NCBI RefSeq assembly: GCF_900177725.1
Contig: NZ_FXAT01000007.1
Span: forward strand, 186,001 to 250,000
Source: Paraburkholderia susongensis
GTDB lineage: Bacteria > Pseudomonadota > Gammaproteobacteria > Burkholderiales > Burkholderiaceae
Reading direction: 5' to 3'
Length of the DNA stretch: 64,000 nt
Positions 25,863 through 34,298 of this stretch are shown here, one piece after another; within the stretch, counting starts at the first letter, position 1, and every line of letters begins with the position of its first letter. The notes beneath the pieces were generated by a model. It worked only from the letters and a program-made list of their open reading frames with translations, was not told the origin of the DNA and did no database searches. Both the position numbers and the translations under genes were made by a program.

Positions 25863-26032
25863 TGGTCTAGCGCTCTTCCCATGATCTTGCCGTTGTGACT
25901 GTCTACCGGCAGGCTTATGGCGTGATTGAAGCCAATAACCTCGATACTGCCTTCACGCCCCTGGACCATTGATGGACCTTTGATATCTGCGCCATCATCA
26001 TCCTTGAGCCACATGTATGCTGGAATTGCCAT
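25859..26032 (-). pseudogene. truncated Hcp family T6SS tube protein
   Basis: A 57-residue frame opening MAIPAYMWLKDDDGADIKG and continuing EGSIEVIGFNHAISLPVD and HNGKIMG, the characteristic N-terminal third of Hcp1-type proteins, which normally run to about 160 residues. It then stops after GRALDQ. The beta-strands needed for a hexameric ring are missing, so it cannot be a normal tube subunit. The start at 26032 has GGAG 11 bases upstream. It is the first gene of the cassette with the 143-aa ORF and DUF1493. It may be a decayed carrier or a remnant after recombination. Confidence 0.7.
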
Positions 26033-26240
26033 CTCCAAATTCTCCGTTGGTAAATTTATGAACAGTTGCATAACTGCGAACCTCACTCGATGAGATACGC
26101 GATGTGCGAACGCCTCATTTTTTACCGGAGCTCATTCTTGATCGCAATGGGCTTGCGCCCAATCCTGGCCGTGAATCAAATATTTAACTGGGAGAGCGCT
26201 GTCCAACGGCCCCTGAGCTTGAGAGTGGCGTGTTGAAGCG

Positions 26241-26320
26241 CGTTTCGCGCCACGTCAGCGAGCAGATCTGCCGTATCGCCGGGCGTGATTCGCCGGTTCG
26301 GAACGCCCTTTACGTCGAGC
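26241..26320. repeat. imperfect direct repeat, copy B
   Basis: Counterpart of 24798-24872. The minus-strand reading ends shortly after at a stop near 26185 and is preceded by stops, so no full gene is present. With copy A it brackets about 1.4 kb containing the Hcp stub, the 143-aa ORF and DUF1493. Confidence 0.6.
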
Positions 26321-26663
26321 TACGGTTAGTCCGTTGCGCATAAAGCAACGATATGTGAACTTAGTTGCTCTTGCTGTCAATGGCTCGTGCTGTCACTATT
26401 CAACTCAAGCATTACGACAGCGGTGAAGCCGCAAACCGGTGGTTCTGTCGTCGAAGCACTCCGCGTTTCAGGTTCGTGCTTTTTATATTCGCGCGTTTCA
26501 TATTCGCATCACCCATTTCATTCAATTGCCCTTTGTGTCCGTTCTGTTCGTACAGCGGTTGAACGCGGCGACACGCGGTTTCGGCTTTATCGCGTGGCGC
26601 AGGATGCGTGCAGAACGGATCAGATTAATTCCGCATAGCTATCGTGATTTGAGGAGAATAATC
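26321..26663. other. intergenic region before alpha/beta hydrolase
   Basis: No gene is called. Open frames on the plus strand run into the hydrolase frame but lack a ribosome site before 26664. The stretch is AT-richer than average and probably holds the hydrolase promoter. Confidence 0.4.
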
Positions 26664-27707
26664 ATGTCGGATCAGATCAATAGTCGTCGTCGTTTTCTCG
26701 GGACTGCCGTTGCGGGCATCAGCCTGCTTGAATTGGGACTGAGCGGACTCGCACATGCGCAGTTGGCCGACACGTCCGGCAATGCGAAGGCGAGCGGGCG
26801 CGCCGCTTCGTTCGAGAACATTCGCTCGATCAACGCTGGCACGCTCAACATCAGTTATGCGGAAGCGGGTCCGCAAAATGGACCGGTAGTGATTCTGCTG
26901 CATGGCTGGCCCTATGACATCTACAGCTTCGCCGAGGTGACGCCACTGCTCGCGGCCGCCGGCTATCGCGTCATCGTTCCTTATCTGCGCGGCTACGGCC
27001 CGACGCGCTTCCTTTCCTCCGATACGCCGCGCAACGGTCAGCAGGCCGTGGTCGCGGTCGACATCATCAACCTGATGGATGCGCTGAAAATCGACAAGGC
27101 CGTGCTCGGCGGCTTCGATTGGGGCGCGCGCACGGTGAACATCATTGCGGCGCTGTGGCCGCAACGCTGCACGGCGATGGTCTCGGTGAGCGGCTATCTG
27201 ATCGGCAGTCAGGAAGCGAACCGCGCGCCGTTGCCGCCGAAGGCCGAACTGGCCTGGTGGTATCAGTTCTATTTCGCCACCGAGCGCGGCCGTGCGGGTT
27301 ATGAAGCGAACCGTCATGACTTCAACAGGCTGATCTGGCATACGGCCTCACCGAAATGGGATTTCGACGACGCGACGTTCGAGCGCACCGCCGCCTCGTT
27401 CAACAACCCCGACCATGTTGCGGTGGTGATTCACAACTACCGCTGGCGTCTGGGGCTGGTCCAGGGCGAACCGCAATACGACGAACTCGAAAAGCGTCTG
27501 GCGACGGGGCCGGCCATCTCGGTGCCGACCATCACGCTCGAGGGCGACGCCAACGGCGCCGCGCATCCCGAGCCGGCCGCGTACGCGAAGAAGTTTACCG
27601 GCAAATATCAGCACCGCAACCTTAGCGGCGGCATCGGCCATAACCTGCCGCAGGAAGCGCCCAAAGCATTTGCGCAAGCCATTATCGACGTGACGCGCAT
27701 GGCGTGA
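26664..27707 (+). CDS. Tat-exported alpha/beta hydrolase, epoxide hydrolase-like
   Basis: Hydrolase of 347 aa. The ATG at 26664 follows TGAGGAG and begins a twin-arginine signal (NSRRRFLGTAVAG), cleaved near AHAQ at about residue 33. The fold motifs are HGWPYDIYSF (oxyanion region) and the nucleophile elbow GGFDWGA with Asp152, so the nucleophile is Asp as in epoxide hydrolases and haloalkane dehalogenases rather than Ser. A catalytic His is likely in GGIGHNLPQEAP. A clear terminator follows. It acts in the periplasm; the substrate is unknown. Confidence 0.9.
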   Translation: MSDQINSRRRFLGTAVAGISLLELGLSGLAHAQLADTSGNAKASGRAASFENIRSINAGTLNISYAEAGPQNGPVVILLHGWPYDIYSFAEVTPLLAAAGYRVIVPYLRGYGPTRFLSSDTPRNGQQAVVAVDIINLMDALKIDKAVLGGFDWGARTVNIIAALWPQRCTAMVSVSGYLIGSQEANRAPLPPKAELAWWYQFYFATERGRAGYEANRHDFNRLIWHTASPKWDFDDATFERTAASFNNPDHVAVVIHNYRWRLGLVQGEPQYDELEKRLATGPAISVPTITLEGDANGAAHPEPAAYAKKFTGKYQHRNLSGGIGHNLPQEAPKAFAQAIIDVTRMA

Positions 27708-27757
27708 GGCGGGCCGGCGAGTGCCGGTTTCTTTCTCCGATTTGCGCACCGGAACCC

Positions 27758-27790
27758 CAGGAGCCGACGTTCGGCTCCTGAGGTTTTTTT
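27758..27790 (+). terminator. rho-independent terminator after hydrolase gene
   Basis: CAGGAGCCGA and TCGGCTCCTG pair perfectly around CGT and are followed after AGG by seven T. It lies 50 bases past the hydrolase stop, the clearest intrinsic terminator in the window. Confidence 0.9.
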
Positions 27791-27838
27791 CTTGAGCGGG
27801 ATGCACGGAATACGCAGAACCGCCTTTTTGTATCGCAA

Positions 27839-27873
27839 TGTATCTGTGGCGTGCACAGACAAACTCGCTTGCA
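27839..27873 (+). promoter_or_regulatory. TGTATC direct repeats with shared 16-bp word
   Basis: TGTATC occurs at 27839-27844 and 27849-27854, a 10-base period typical of OmpR-type response-regulator sites, followed by GCACAGACA. The word TCGCAATGTATCTGTG at 27843-27858 is identical to one upstream of the CcdA gene. It lies about 190 bases before the DUF4148 gene. Confidence 0.45.
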
Positions 27874-28048
27874 CAAAAGGGCGCAGACGAAAACATTCCA
27901 GATACGTTGGCGCGTTCAAATGTCGTCACGCAAGGTTGATTCACGACGTTGCGTGAATCAGGCGGGACATGACGGCATATCTGCCACGACTGCCGCGTGT
28001 TCCGCTCAACCCTTGATCCCTGTGTGTTTTGATATCTGGAGAAACCTC

Positions 28049-28390
28049 ATGAAACTCGTTCAATCGCTTATCGTTGCCGCCCTTGTTGCCGTGCCCGTCG
28101 CTTCGTTCGCGCAAGCGCAACCGCAGCATGCGCTCACGCGCGCCGAAGTGCGCGCGGAACTGGTCCAGTTGCAGAAGGCCGGCTACAGCCCCGCGAGCGA
28201 CAACACGCAATATCCGCGGAACATCGAGGCTGCGGAAGCGCGTATCAGTGCTGGCGACAACGCCGCCGTGTCCGCATATGGCGGCGTCGCGAAAGGCACC
28301 TCGGACTCCGGCTCGCGCGCGCCGATGAATCGCGCGGCGGCGGTTGGCTCGAACGCCATGAGCTTCGGCTCGATCTACGCGCATTCCTGA
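28049..28390 (+). CDS. DUF4148 domain periplasmic protein
   Basis: Small secreted protein of 113 aa with a Sec signal (MKLVQSLIVAALVAVPVASF, cleavage near AQA) followed by the DUF4148 core LTRAEVRAELVQLQKAGYSP. The C-terminus is rich in Ser, Gly and Ala. The ATG follows CTGGAGAAA. This family is abundant in Burkholderiales, often under two-component control; its function is unknown. A repeat element shared with the CcdA promoter lies upstream. Confidence 0.9.
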   Translation: MKLVQSLIVAALVAVPVASFAQAQPQHALTRAEVRAELVQLQKAGYSPASDNTQYPRNIEAAEARISAGDNAAVSAYGGVAKGTSDSGSRAPMNRAAAVGSNAMSFGSIYAHS

Positions 28391-28507
28391 ACGAGGCGAC
28401 GCGCAGACCGCCTGCGTATCTTCACGCGGGCGGCGTATTCGATACATTCCGGCGTGGGCGGACGAATTGCCGAAGAACTCGGCCGTTTATCCGACGCTGC
28501 CGACGAA

Positions 28508-28981
28508 TCAGATTGCAATCGACGGAATGCTCTTCATGCATCGCAGCGCGAACATCGAACGGCTATGGCGAATGCCCGCGATCTTGTAGAGCTTTTCGCG
28601 CAGAAAGCGCTCGTAGCCGGCAGTGCCATCCACCGCGACCTTGACCAGATAGTCGTAATCGCCCGAGACCAGATACGCCTCGAGTACTTCGCTGAGCGTG
28701 GCAAGTTCGGCGCCGAAGCGTGCGAGCGCGTCGTCGTCGTGCCGGTCTAGCGTCACTTCGAGCAGCACGACGTCCGCGAAGCCGAGCTTCTGCTGATCGA
28801 GCAACGCGACATAGCCGCGGATATACCCTTCGTTTTCGAGTTGGCGCGTACGGTTCCAGCACGCGGTGGTCGACATGCCGACCAGTTCGGCGAGTTCCGC
28901 GTTGCTGAGCCGGGCGTTCTTTTGCAGCTCGCGCATGATCTTGCGATCGAGTTGGTCGAGCGGGCGGTTTCGGGCAGTCAT
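28508..28981 (-). CDS. Lrp/AsnC family transcriptional regulator
   Basis: Regulator of 157 aa, standard Lrp length. The HTH is LDRKIMRELQKNARLSNAEL, then VGMSTTACWNRTRQLENEGY. The ligand-binding RAM domain follows (VVLLEVTLDRHDDDALARF, SGDYDYLVKVAVDGTAGYER). The start at 28981 is preferred over the open frame beyond it, which lacks Lrp-like sequence. No obvious target gene is adjacent. Amino-acid responsiveness is expected from the family. Confidence 0.92.
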   Translation of the reverse strand: MTARNRPLDQLDRKIMRELQKNARLSNAELAELVGMSTTACWNRTRQLENEGYIRGYVALLDQQKLGFADVVLLEVTLDRHDDDALARFGAELATLSEVLEAYLVSGDYDYLVKVAVDGTAGYERFLREKLYKIAGIRHSRSMFALRCMKSIPSIAI

Positions 28982-29364
28982 GAAAGTGATCGGAAGAATA
29001 TTCGTTGAAAACTGATTATAGGCGTAGATTATCCCGAAGCGATGCAGGAACGCTAGATCTTTAAGAAGCCTATCCAGCGGGGCTCCCGGTATATTTTCCA
29101 GATGCATTCATGCCCGGGACAACCGTCCGGGCCGCGGGTTTCGCGCCCAGCGGCTTTTGCGGCCACAAGCCGCGCTCCGGTGTCTCGCCGCTTTCACACA
29201 GGAAGGCGGCACGCGGGTGATTTCCGGCGCTACCCGCGCCGCAAGGCGCGCTCGCCGGGCATGAACGCATGTTGCCGTATAAAGTCCGCACGCTCGCGGT
29301 TCGCGGTTCGCGTCGAAAACGCACGAGCCATACGAATACGACCTCACGAACCGCACCGGAAAAC
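28982..29364. other. intergenic region between Lrp and LacI genes
   Basis: About 380 bases with no gene. Several short GC-rich inverted repeats occur, such as one around 29109-29131 (GCCCGGGAC / GTCCGGGC, one bulge), but none has a T-run. Confidence 0.4.
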
Positions 29365-29380
29365 GCCCTTGAATCAGGGC
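29365..29380 (-). terminator. weak terminator at LacI gene end
   Basis: GCCCT and AGGGC pair around a 6-base loop that contains the LacI stop codon. On the minus strand the stem is followed by GTTTTCC. Short stem and weak T-run make it tentative. Confidence 0.35.
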
Positions 29381-30441
29381 AAATTCTCCCGCAACACGAT
29401 GCTGAACTGCACCGGCTTCACGTCGCTCAGCGCGTCGCGTTTCTCGCGCACGTTGCGGAAAATCCGCAGACAGTTGCCCACCATCGCTTGCGGCGTTTGC
29501 GTAATCAGCGCATCCATCGTTCCGTCTATCAGCAATGCGCGCGTATCGGGCGTCAAGCCATGCCCGACAAACAGGATCTTCTGCTCCGCACGCGCTTCGA
29601 CGATCGCGCGCGCGACGCCATCCGAACCGCCACCGCTGTTATAAATACCCGCGAGATCGGGATGCTCTTCGAGCAGCTTGCGCGTCTGCATATAGTTGCG
29701 CTCGCTGTCGTCGTGCCCTTCGCGCAGTCCGATCACGCGCACCTGTGGAAACGTCGATTCGATCAGATGCAGAAAGCCGATTTCGCGCTCCTCGTGCCCG
29801 CGATAGTTGAGGCTGCCCGCGAGCATCGCGATCTTGCCGCTCGGCCGCGGGCCCATGAAGCGGCCTAACAGCAATGCCGCCGTGCGCCCCGCCGCACGGT
29901 TGTCGATGCCGACATACGCGAGACGCCGCGCATTCGACAGGTCCGAAATCAGCGTAATCGCAGGTACGCCCTGGTCCGCGAGCGTATTGACCGCATCGCG
30001 CACGACCGGATGTTCGAGCGCCATGAACACGACGCCATCCGCGCGCTGTCCGTAATGCAGCAGACGGTCCGCGAGTTCGTTCGGGTTGAAGCTCTCGACG
30101 TAGTGCACGCGGCACTTCATGTCCAACGCGCTCCACTGCTCGTGCGCGAATTCGATGTAGTCGCCGAGCATGTGCAGATAACGATTGGTGCCGGCCGGCA
30201 GGAGAAACGCGATGCGCATCGGCTTCGACGCCGGTACGGCGGGCGGATTCGGCGTGAGCAGATAGCCGAGTTGCGCGGCCGCCTGCAGCACGCGTTGCGC
30301 GGTGACGGCCCGCACGCCTTCGCGGCCGTTGAGCACGCGATCGACAGTGGCGGTCGACACGCCGGCCGCGCGCGCAATGTCGGGAATGCGCGCGGGAGCG
30401 TTGAGACGCGCGGCCCCGGTGAGATGAAGCGGTTCGGACAT
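29374..30441 (-). CDS. LacI family transcriptional regulator
   Basis: Regulator of 355 aa. The HTH is at about residues 18-40 (RIPDIARAAGVSTATVDRVL), followed by the hinge helix and a periplasmic-binding-protein-like sensor domain: MRIAFLLPAGTNRYLHMLGD, AGIYNSGGGSDGVARAIVEA. The ATG at 30441 is chosen for its GAGGAC site; an ATG at 30471 has none. It is divergent from the TRAP/RLP operon and is its probable repressor. Two copies of a TGATG-N3-TTTGATGGA element lie in the intervening DNA. Confidence 0.92.
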   Translation of the reverse strand: MSEPLHLTGAARLNAPARIPDIARAAGVSTATVDRVLNGREGVRAVTAQRVLQAAAQLGYLLTPNPPAVPASKPMRIAFLLPAGTNRYLHMLGDYIEFAHEQWSALDMKCRVHYVESFNPNELADRLLHYGQRADGVVFMALEHPVVRDAVNTLADQGVPAITLISDLSNARRLAYVGIDNRAAGRTAALLLGRFMGPRPSGKIAMLAGSLNYRGHEEREIGFLHLIESTFPQVRVIGLREGHDDSERNYMQTRKLLEEHPDLAGIYNSGGGSDGVARAIVEARAEQKILFVGHGLTPDTRALLIDGTMDALITQTPQAMVGNCLRIFRNVREKRDALSDVKPVQFSIVLRENLP

Positions 30442-30463
30442 GGCAGTCCTCAACGGAGTGAAG

Positions 30464-30480
30464 TCCATCAAAAAACATCA
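30464..30480 (-). promoter_or_regulatory. candidate LacI operator 1
   Basis: On the minus strand this reads TGATGTTTTTTGATGGA. It matches the second site at 30583-30599 at 14 of 17 positions in opposite orientation, about 120 bases away. A looping repressor arrangement is plausible. Confidence 0.4.
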
Positions 30481-30582
30481 GATTCGCGGTTTGACAGCGA
30501 TTGCCGCGCACGCCTAGTCTTGCAGCTATCGCACCGCGCCTCAACGCCGATGACGTGGAAATCAGAGCGTTGCAACAGGTGA

Positions 30583-30599
30583 TGATGGATTTTGATGGA
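30583..30599 (+). promoter_or_regulatory. candidate LacI operator 2
   Basis: TGATGGATTTTGATGGA, partner of the site at 30464-30480, about 95 bases before the TRAP binding-protein start. Confidence 0.4.
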
Positions 30600-30691
30600 T
30601 CCGACAGTCACATCAATTATAAGCAGCAATCAACCTGCATGGGATCGGAGTCGGCGTCGAAGCACCGACCCCGGTCGACAAGGAGACGCTC

Positions 30692-31717
30692 ATGACCAAC
30701 CTCGCGAGACGCAGTCTGCTGCGTGCCGCGGCCGCCGTGCCGGTGGCGAGTGCGCTAGGCTTTCCAGCTATCGTGCGCGCGGCATCCGGCCCGGAGTTCG
30801 TGTTCAAGTACGGCAACAACCTGCCGCTCACGCATCCGCTGAACGTGCGCTCGCAGGAGGCGGCGAATCAGGTCCGCGAGGCGTCCAGGGGGCGCATGGA
30901 GATCCGGATATTCCCCAACAACCAGTTGGGCGGCGACACCGACATGCTCGCGCAGGTGCGCAGCGGCGGCATCGAAATGTTCACGCCGTCGGCGCTCGTG
31001 GTGTCGACGCTCGCGCCATCGGTCGCGATCAATGCGGTCGGTTTCGCATTCGCCGATTACGACCAGGTGTGGCGCGCGATGGACGGCAAGCTCGGCGCAT
31101 ACGTGCGCGCGGCGATGCAGAAGGCCGGGCTCGAATCGTTCGAGAAGATGTGGGACAACGGCTTTCGTCAGACCACGACGAGTACCGCGCCGATCGTGAA
31201 CGCGCAGAACATGCGCGGTCTGAAGATTCGCGTGCCGGTGAGTCCGCTCAGCATCGACATGTTCAAGGGGCTCGGTGCCGCGCCGACGAGCCTGCAATTC
31301 AGTGAAGTGTATTCGTCGTTGCAGACGCACATTGTCGATGCGCAGGAAAATCCGCTGCCGATCGTGCAGGTCGCGAAGCTCTATGAAGTGCAGAAGTACT
31401 GCTCGCTGACCAATCACATGTGGGACGGCTACTGGTTCGTGCTGAACCAGCGCGCGTGGCAGCGCTTGCCGAAAGATCTGCAGGCGATTGCGAGCGACGC
31501 GTTCAATCAGGCGGCGATCAAACAGCGCGACGACGTGCGCAAGCTGAACGACGCGGCCGTCGCCGATCTGCAAGGCAAGGGCCTCGCGATCAATCGCCCG
31601 TCGCCCGATACGTTTCGTACCGCATTGCGTCAAGCCGGCTTCTATAGCCAATGGCAGGGCCGCTTCGGCAACGAGGCGTGGGATCTGCTCGAGCAATCGG
31701 TCGGCAAGCTCGCGTGA
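30692..31717 (+). CDS. TRAP transporter solute-binding protein (DctP type)
   Basis: Periplasmic binding protein of 341 aa for a tripartite ATP-independent importer. An RRSLLRAAAAVPV signal region with twin arginines precedes cleavage near AASGPE (about residue 31). The mature part has the DctP pattern: TDMLAQVRSGGIEMF, then GLKIRVPVSPLSIDMF with the conserved Arg that binds the ligand carboxylate, and ENPLPIVQVAKLYEVQKY. A carboxylate ligand such as an acid sugar is therefore likely. The start follows AAGGAG. Confidence 0.93.
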   Translation: MTNLARRSLLRAAAAVPVASALGFPAIVRAASGPEFVFKYGNNLPLTHPLNVRSQEAANQVREASRGRMEIRIFPNNQLGGDTDMLAQVRSGGIEMFTPSALVVSTLAPSVAINAVGFAFADYDQVWRAMDGKLGAYVRAAMQKAGLESFEKMWDNGFRQTTTSTAPIVNAQNMRGLKIRVPVSPLSIDMFKGLGAAPTSLQFSEVYSSLQTHIVDAQENPLPIVQVAKLYEVQKYCSLTNHMWDGYWFVLNQRAWQRLPKDLQAIASDAFNQAAIKQRDDVRKLNDAAVADLQGKGLAINRPSPDTFRTALRQAGFYSQWQGRFGNEAWDLLEQSVGKLA

Positions 31718-31779
31718 GTGCACCGCAGTCCGGCGAGCATCAGACGACGCGCGGCGCGCGGCCGCAAGGAGACAGCAGG

Positions 31780-33666
31780 ATGTCGAATCACGCATTGAAT
31801 CCGGTGGAAGCGGCCGTGCCGTTGCACGCGGCGAGTCTGCCGCGCCGCTGGCTGCGCAGCTTCGATCGCGGGCTGATTGCGCTCGTCGAAGTGTGCGCGG
31901 CGGCGCTGCTGGCGATCGAAATCGTCGTGATGCTCGCGGGCGTCGTGTCGCGCTATGTGTTGCATCAGCCGCTCGTGTGGTCTGATGAACTGGCCGGCAT
32001 TCTGTTTCTGTGGCTCGCGATGCTCGGCGCAGTGCTTGCATTGAGGCGCGGCGAGCACATGCGTATGACCGCGCTCGTCAGCCGTTTGTCGCCGCGGGCG
32101 CGTGCTTTCGTCGATACGCTCGCGATAGTCGCGTCGATCGCCTTGCTCGCGCTGCTGATCGCGCCGGCCTACGATTACGCGTCGGGCGAAGCGGCGATCG
32201 TCACGCCCGCCTTGCAGATCAGCAACGCATGGCGCGCGCTCGCGTTGCCGATCGGCGCGGCGTTGATGCTGCTGGTTGGCTTGATCCGTCTCGCGCAGGT
32301 GAGCCGCGTGAGCGACGTGCTCGTCGTGCTGGCGATTGCCGCGCTGCTTGGCGCAGTGGCCGTTTTCGCGGGACCGTGGTTTCAGACGCTCGGCAAGCTC
32401 AACCTCGTGATCTTTTTCGTCGGCGTGGTCGCGGTCGGCATTTTCTCCGGTGTGCCGATCGGGTTTTCGTTTGCGCTTGCGACGTTCGGCTATCTCGGCC
32501 TGTCGACCTATACGCCGCTCGAAGTCGTGGTCGGCCGCATGGATGAGGGCATGTCGCATCTGGTACTGCTGGCCGTGCCGCTCTTCGTGTTTCTCGGTCT
32601 GCTGATCGAGATGACCGGCATGGCGCGCGCGATGATCGAGTTTCTCGCGAGCCTCGTCGGTCATGTGCGCGGCGGGTTGTCGTTCGTGCTGATCGGCGCG
32701 ATGTATCTCGTGTCGGGCATCTCCGGCTCGAAAGTCGCGGACATGGCGGCCATCGCGCCGGTGCTGTTTCCCGAGATGAAAAAGCGCGGCGCGTCCGAAG
32801 GCGATCTGGTCGCGCTGCTTGCGACGACCGGCGCGCAAAGCGAGACCATTCCTCCGAGCATCGTGCTGATTACGATCGGCTCGGTGACGGGGCTGTCGAT
32901 CTCCGCGCTCTTCACCGCCGGCATGTTGCCGGCCGCGGTGCTCGCGTTGATTTTGTGCGTCGTCGTGTGGTGGCGCTATCGCAAGGAAGACCTGAGCGGC
33001 GCGCAACGCTTCACGCGCAGGCAGATTGGCCGGATGTTCGTCGTCTCGCTGCCTGCGCTTGCGTTGCCGTTCGTGATTCGCATGGCGGTGGTCGAAGGCG
33101 TCGCGACGGCGACCGAGGTGTCGACGATCGGCATTGTGTATTCGATGCTGGTCGGGCTGCTGATTTACCGGCGCTTCGAATGGCGGCGGCTCGGCCGCAT
33201 GCTCGTCGATGCCGCGACGCTGTCGGGCGCGATCCTGTTCATCATCGGCTGCGCGACCGCGATGGCCTGGGCGCTCACGCAATCCGGCTTCTCGCAGGAT
33301 CTCGCGCAACTGATGGGCTCGATGCCGGGCGGTGCGTACGGTTTTCTCGCGGTATCGATCGTCGTGTTCGTGATGCTCGGCAGCGTGCTCGAAGGGATTC
33401 CCGCCATCGTGCTGTTCGGGCCATTGCTGTTTCCGATCGCGCGGCTCGCCGGTGTTCACGAAGTGCATTACGCGATCGTTGTGATTCTCTCGATGGGTGT
33501 CGGCCTTTTCTCTCCGCCGTTCGGAGTGGGTTACTACTCGGCGTGCGCGATCAGCAAGGTCAATCCCGATGCGGGGATTCGTCCGATCATCGGTTATATG
33601 GGCGCACTGATCTTCGGTCTGCTGCTCGTCGCAGCGATTCCGTGGATATCGATCGGATTCCTCTAG
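31780..33666 (+). CDS. fused TRAP transporter permease (DctQM)
   Basis: Membrane protein of 628 aa. The N-terminal fifth to third (to about residue 205) is a DctQ-like four-helix domain including VVMLAGVVSRYVLHQPLVWS. The remainder is a DctM domain with GVPIGFSFALATFGYLGLST, GAMYLVSGISGSKVADMAAI, and a GVGLFSPPFGVGYY segment. Fused QM permeases are common. The start at 31780 follows AAGGAGACAGCAGG. It pairs with the DctP gene 62 bases upstream and imports the substrate with sodium or proton. Confidence 0.93.
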   Translation: MSNHALNPVEAAVPLHAASLPRRWLRSFDRGLIALVEVCAAALLAIEIVVMLAGVVSRYVLHQPLVWSDELAGILFLWLAMLGAVLALRRGEHMRMTALVSRLSPRARAFVDTLAIVASIALLALLIAPAYDYASGEAAIVTPALQISNAWRALALPIGAALMLLVGLIRLAQVSRVSDVLVVLAIAALLGAVAVFAGPWFQTLGKLNLVIFFVGVVAVGIFSGVPIGFSFALATFGYLGLSTYTPLEVVVGRMDEGMSHLVLLAVPLFVFLGLLIEMTGMARAMIEFLASLVGHVRGGLSFVLIGAMYLVSGISGSKVADMAAIAPVLFPEMKKRGASEGDLVALLATTGAQSETIPPSIVLITIGSVTGLSISALFTAGMLPAAVLALILCVVVWWRYRKEDLSGAQRFTRRQIGRMFVVSLPALALPFVIRMAVVEGVATATEVSTIGIVYSMLVGLLIYRRFEWRRLGRMLVDAATLSGAILFIIGCATAMAWALTQSGFSQDLAQLMGSMPGGAYGFLAVSIVVFVMLGSVLEGIPAIVLFGPLLFPIARLAGVHEVHYAIVVILSMGVGLFSPPFGVGYYSACAISKVNPDAGIRPIIGYMGALIFGLLLVAAIPWISIGFL

Positions 33667-33758
33667 ACAGTTCTTCACTTTGCGGGCATTCGGGCGCTGC
33701 GTTCGCACCGCGCCGGGGCGCCGCTCGTCCTCAAACCCCGCAGCAACGGGAGAGTTTC

Positions 33759-34298
33759 ATGAGTCGTTTCTTTGGTGAAATCCGGCAGGCCGGCTACGTG
33801 GTGCGCGACATCGAGGCCGCGATGGACTACTGGAGCCGTGTGCTCGGCGTGGGTCCGTGGTTTTACAACGAGCGCGTGCCAATCGAAAACTACACGTATC
33901 GCGGGCAGCGCTATGAAGTGCATAACTCGGTGGCGCTCGCGAACTCGGGGCCGTTGCAGGTCGAACTGATCCAGACGCGCAACGATGCGCCCTCGATGTA
34001 TCGCGACTTTCTCGCCGCCGGCCATACCGGCTTGCAGCACAACGCGTACTGGACCACGTCGTTCGACGCGGATCTCGCGCGTCTGCAGGAGCAGGGCTTC
34101 AAGGTGGCGATGAGCGGCGAGGTGGGGCGTAACGGCCGCTTCGTCTACTTCGATACCGAAGACCATCCGGGCACCGTGATCGAACTGTCGGAAATCGCGG
34201 GGCCGAAGGGCAAACTGTTCGACATGATCTACGCGGCGTCGCGCGACTGGAATGGCCGCGAGCCGGTGCGTCCGTTTCCCGATCTGGGCACGCTATGA
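33759..34298 (+). CDS. VOC family (glyoxalase-fold) protein
   Basis: Vicinal-oxygen-chelate protein of 179 aa. It opens with QAGYVVRDIEAAMDYWSRVL, the classic first repeat. Possible metal ligands are His in GHTGLQHNAYW and Glu in VIELSEI near the end; the FYNERVPIENYTYRG loop is distinctive. It overlaps the RuBisCO-like gene by 4 bases, so it belongs to the same pathway. It may isomerise, decarboxylate or dehydrate a keto-acid-sugar intermediate. No reported apiose or tetronate pathway I know uses a VOC protein at this position. Confidence 0.85.
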   Translation: MSRFFGEIRQAGYVVRDIEAAMDYWSRVLGVGPWFYNERVPIENYTYRGQRYEVHNSVALANSGPLQVELIQTRNDAPSMYRDFLAAGHTGLQHNAYWTTSFDADLARLQEQGFKVAMSGEVGRNGRFVYFDTEDHPGTVIELSEIAGPKGKLFDMIYAASRDWNGREPVRPFPDLGTL

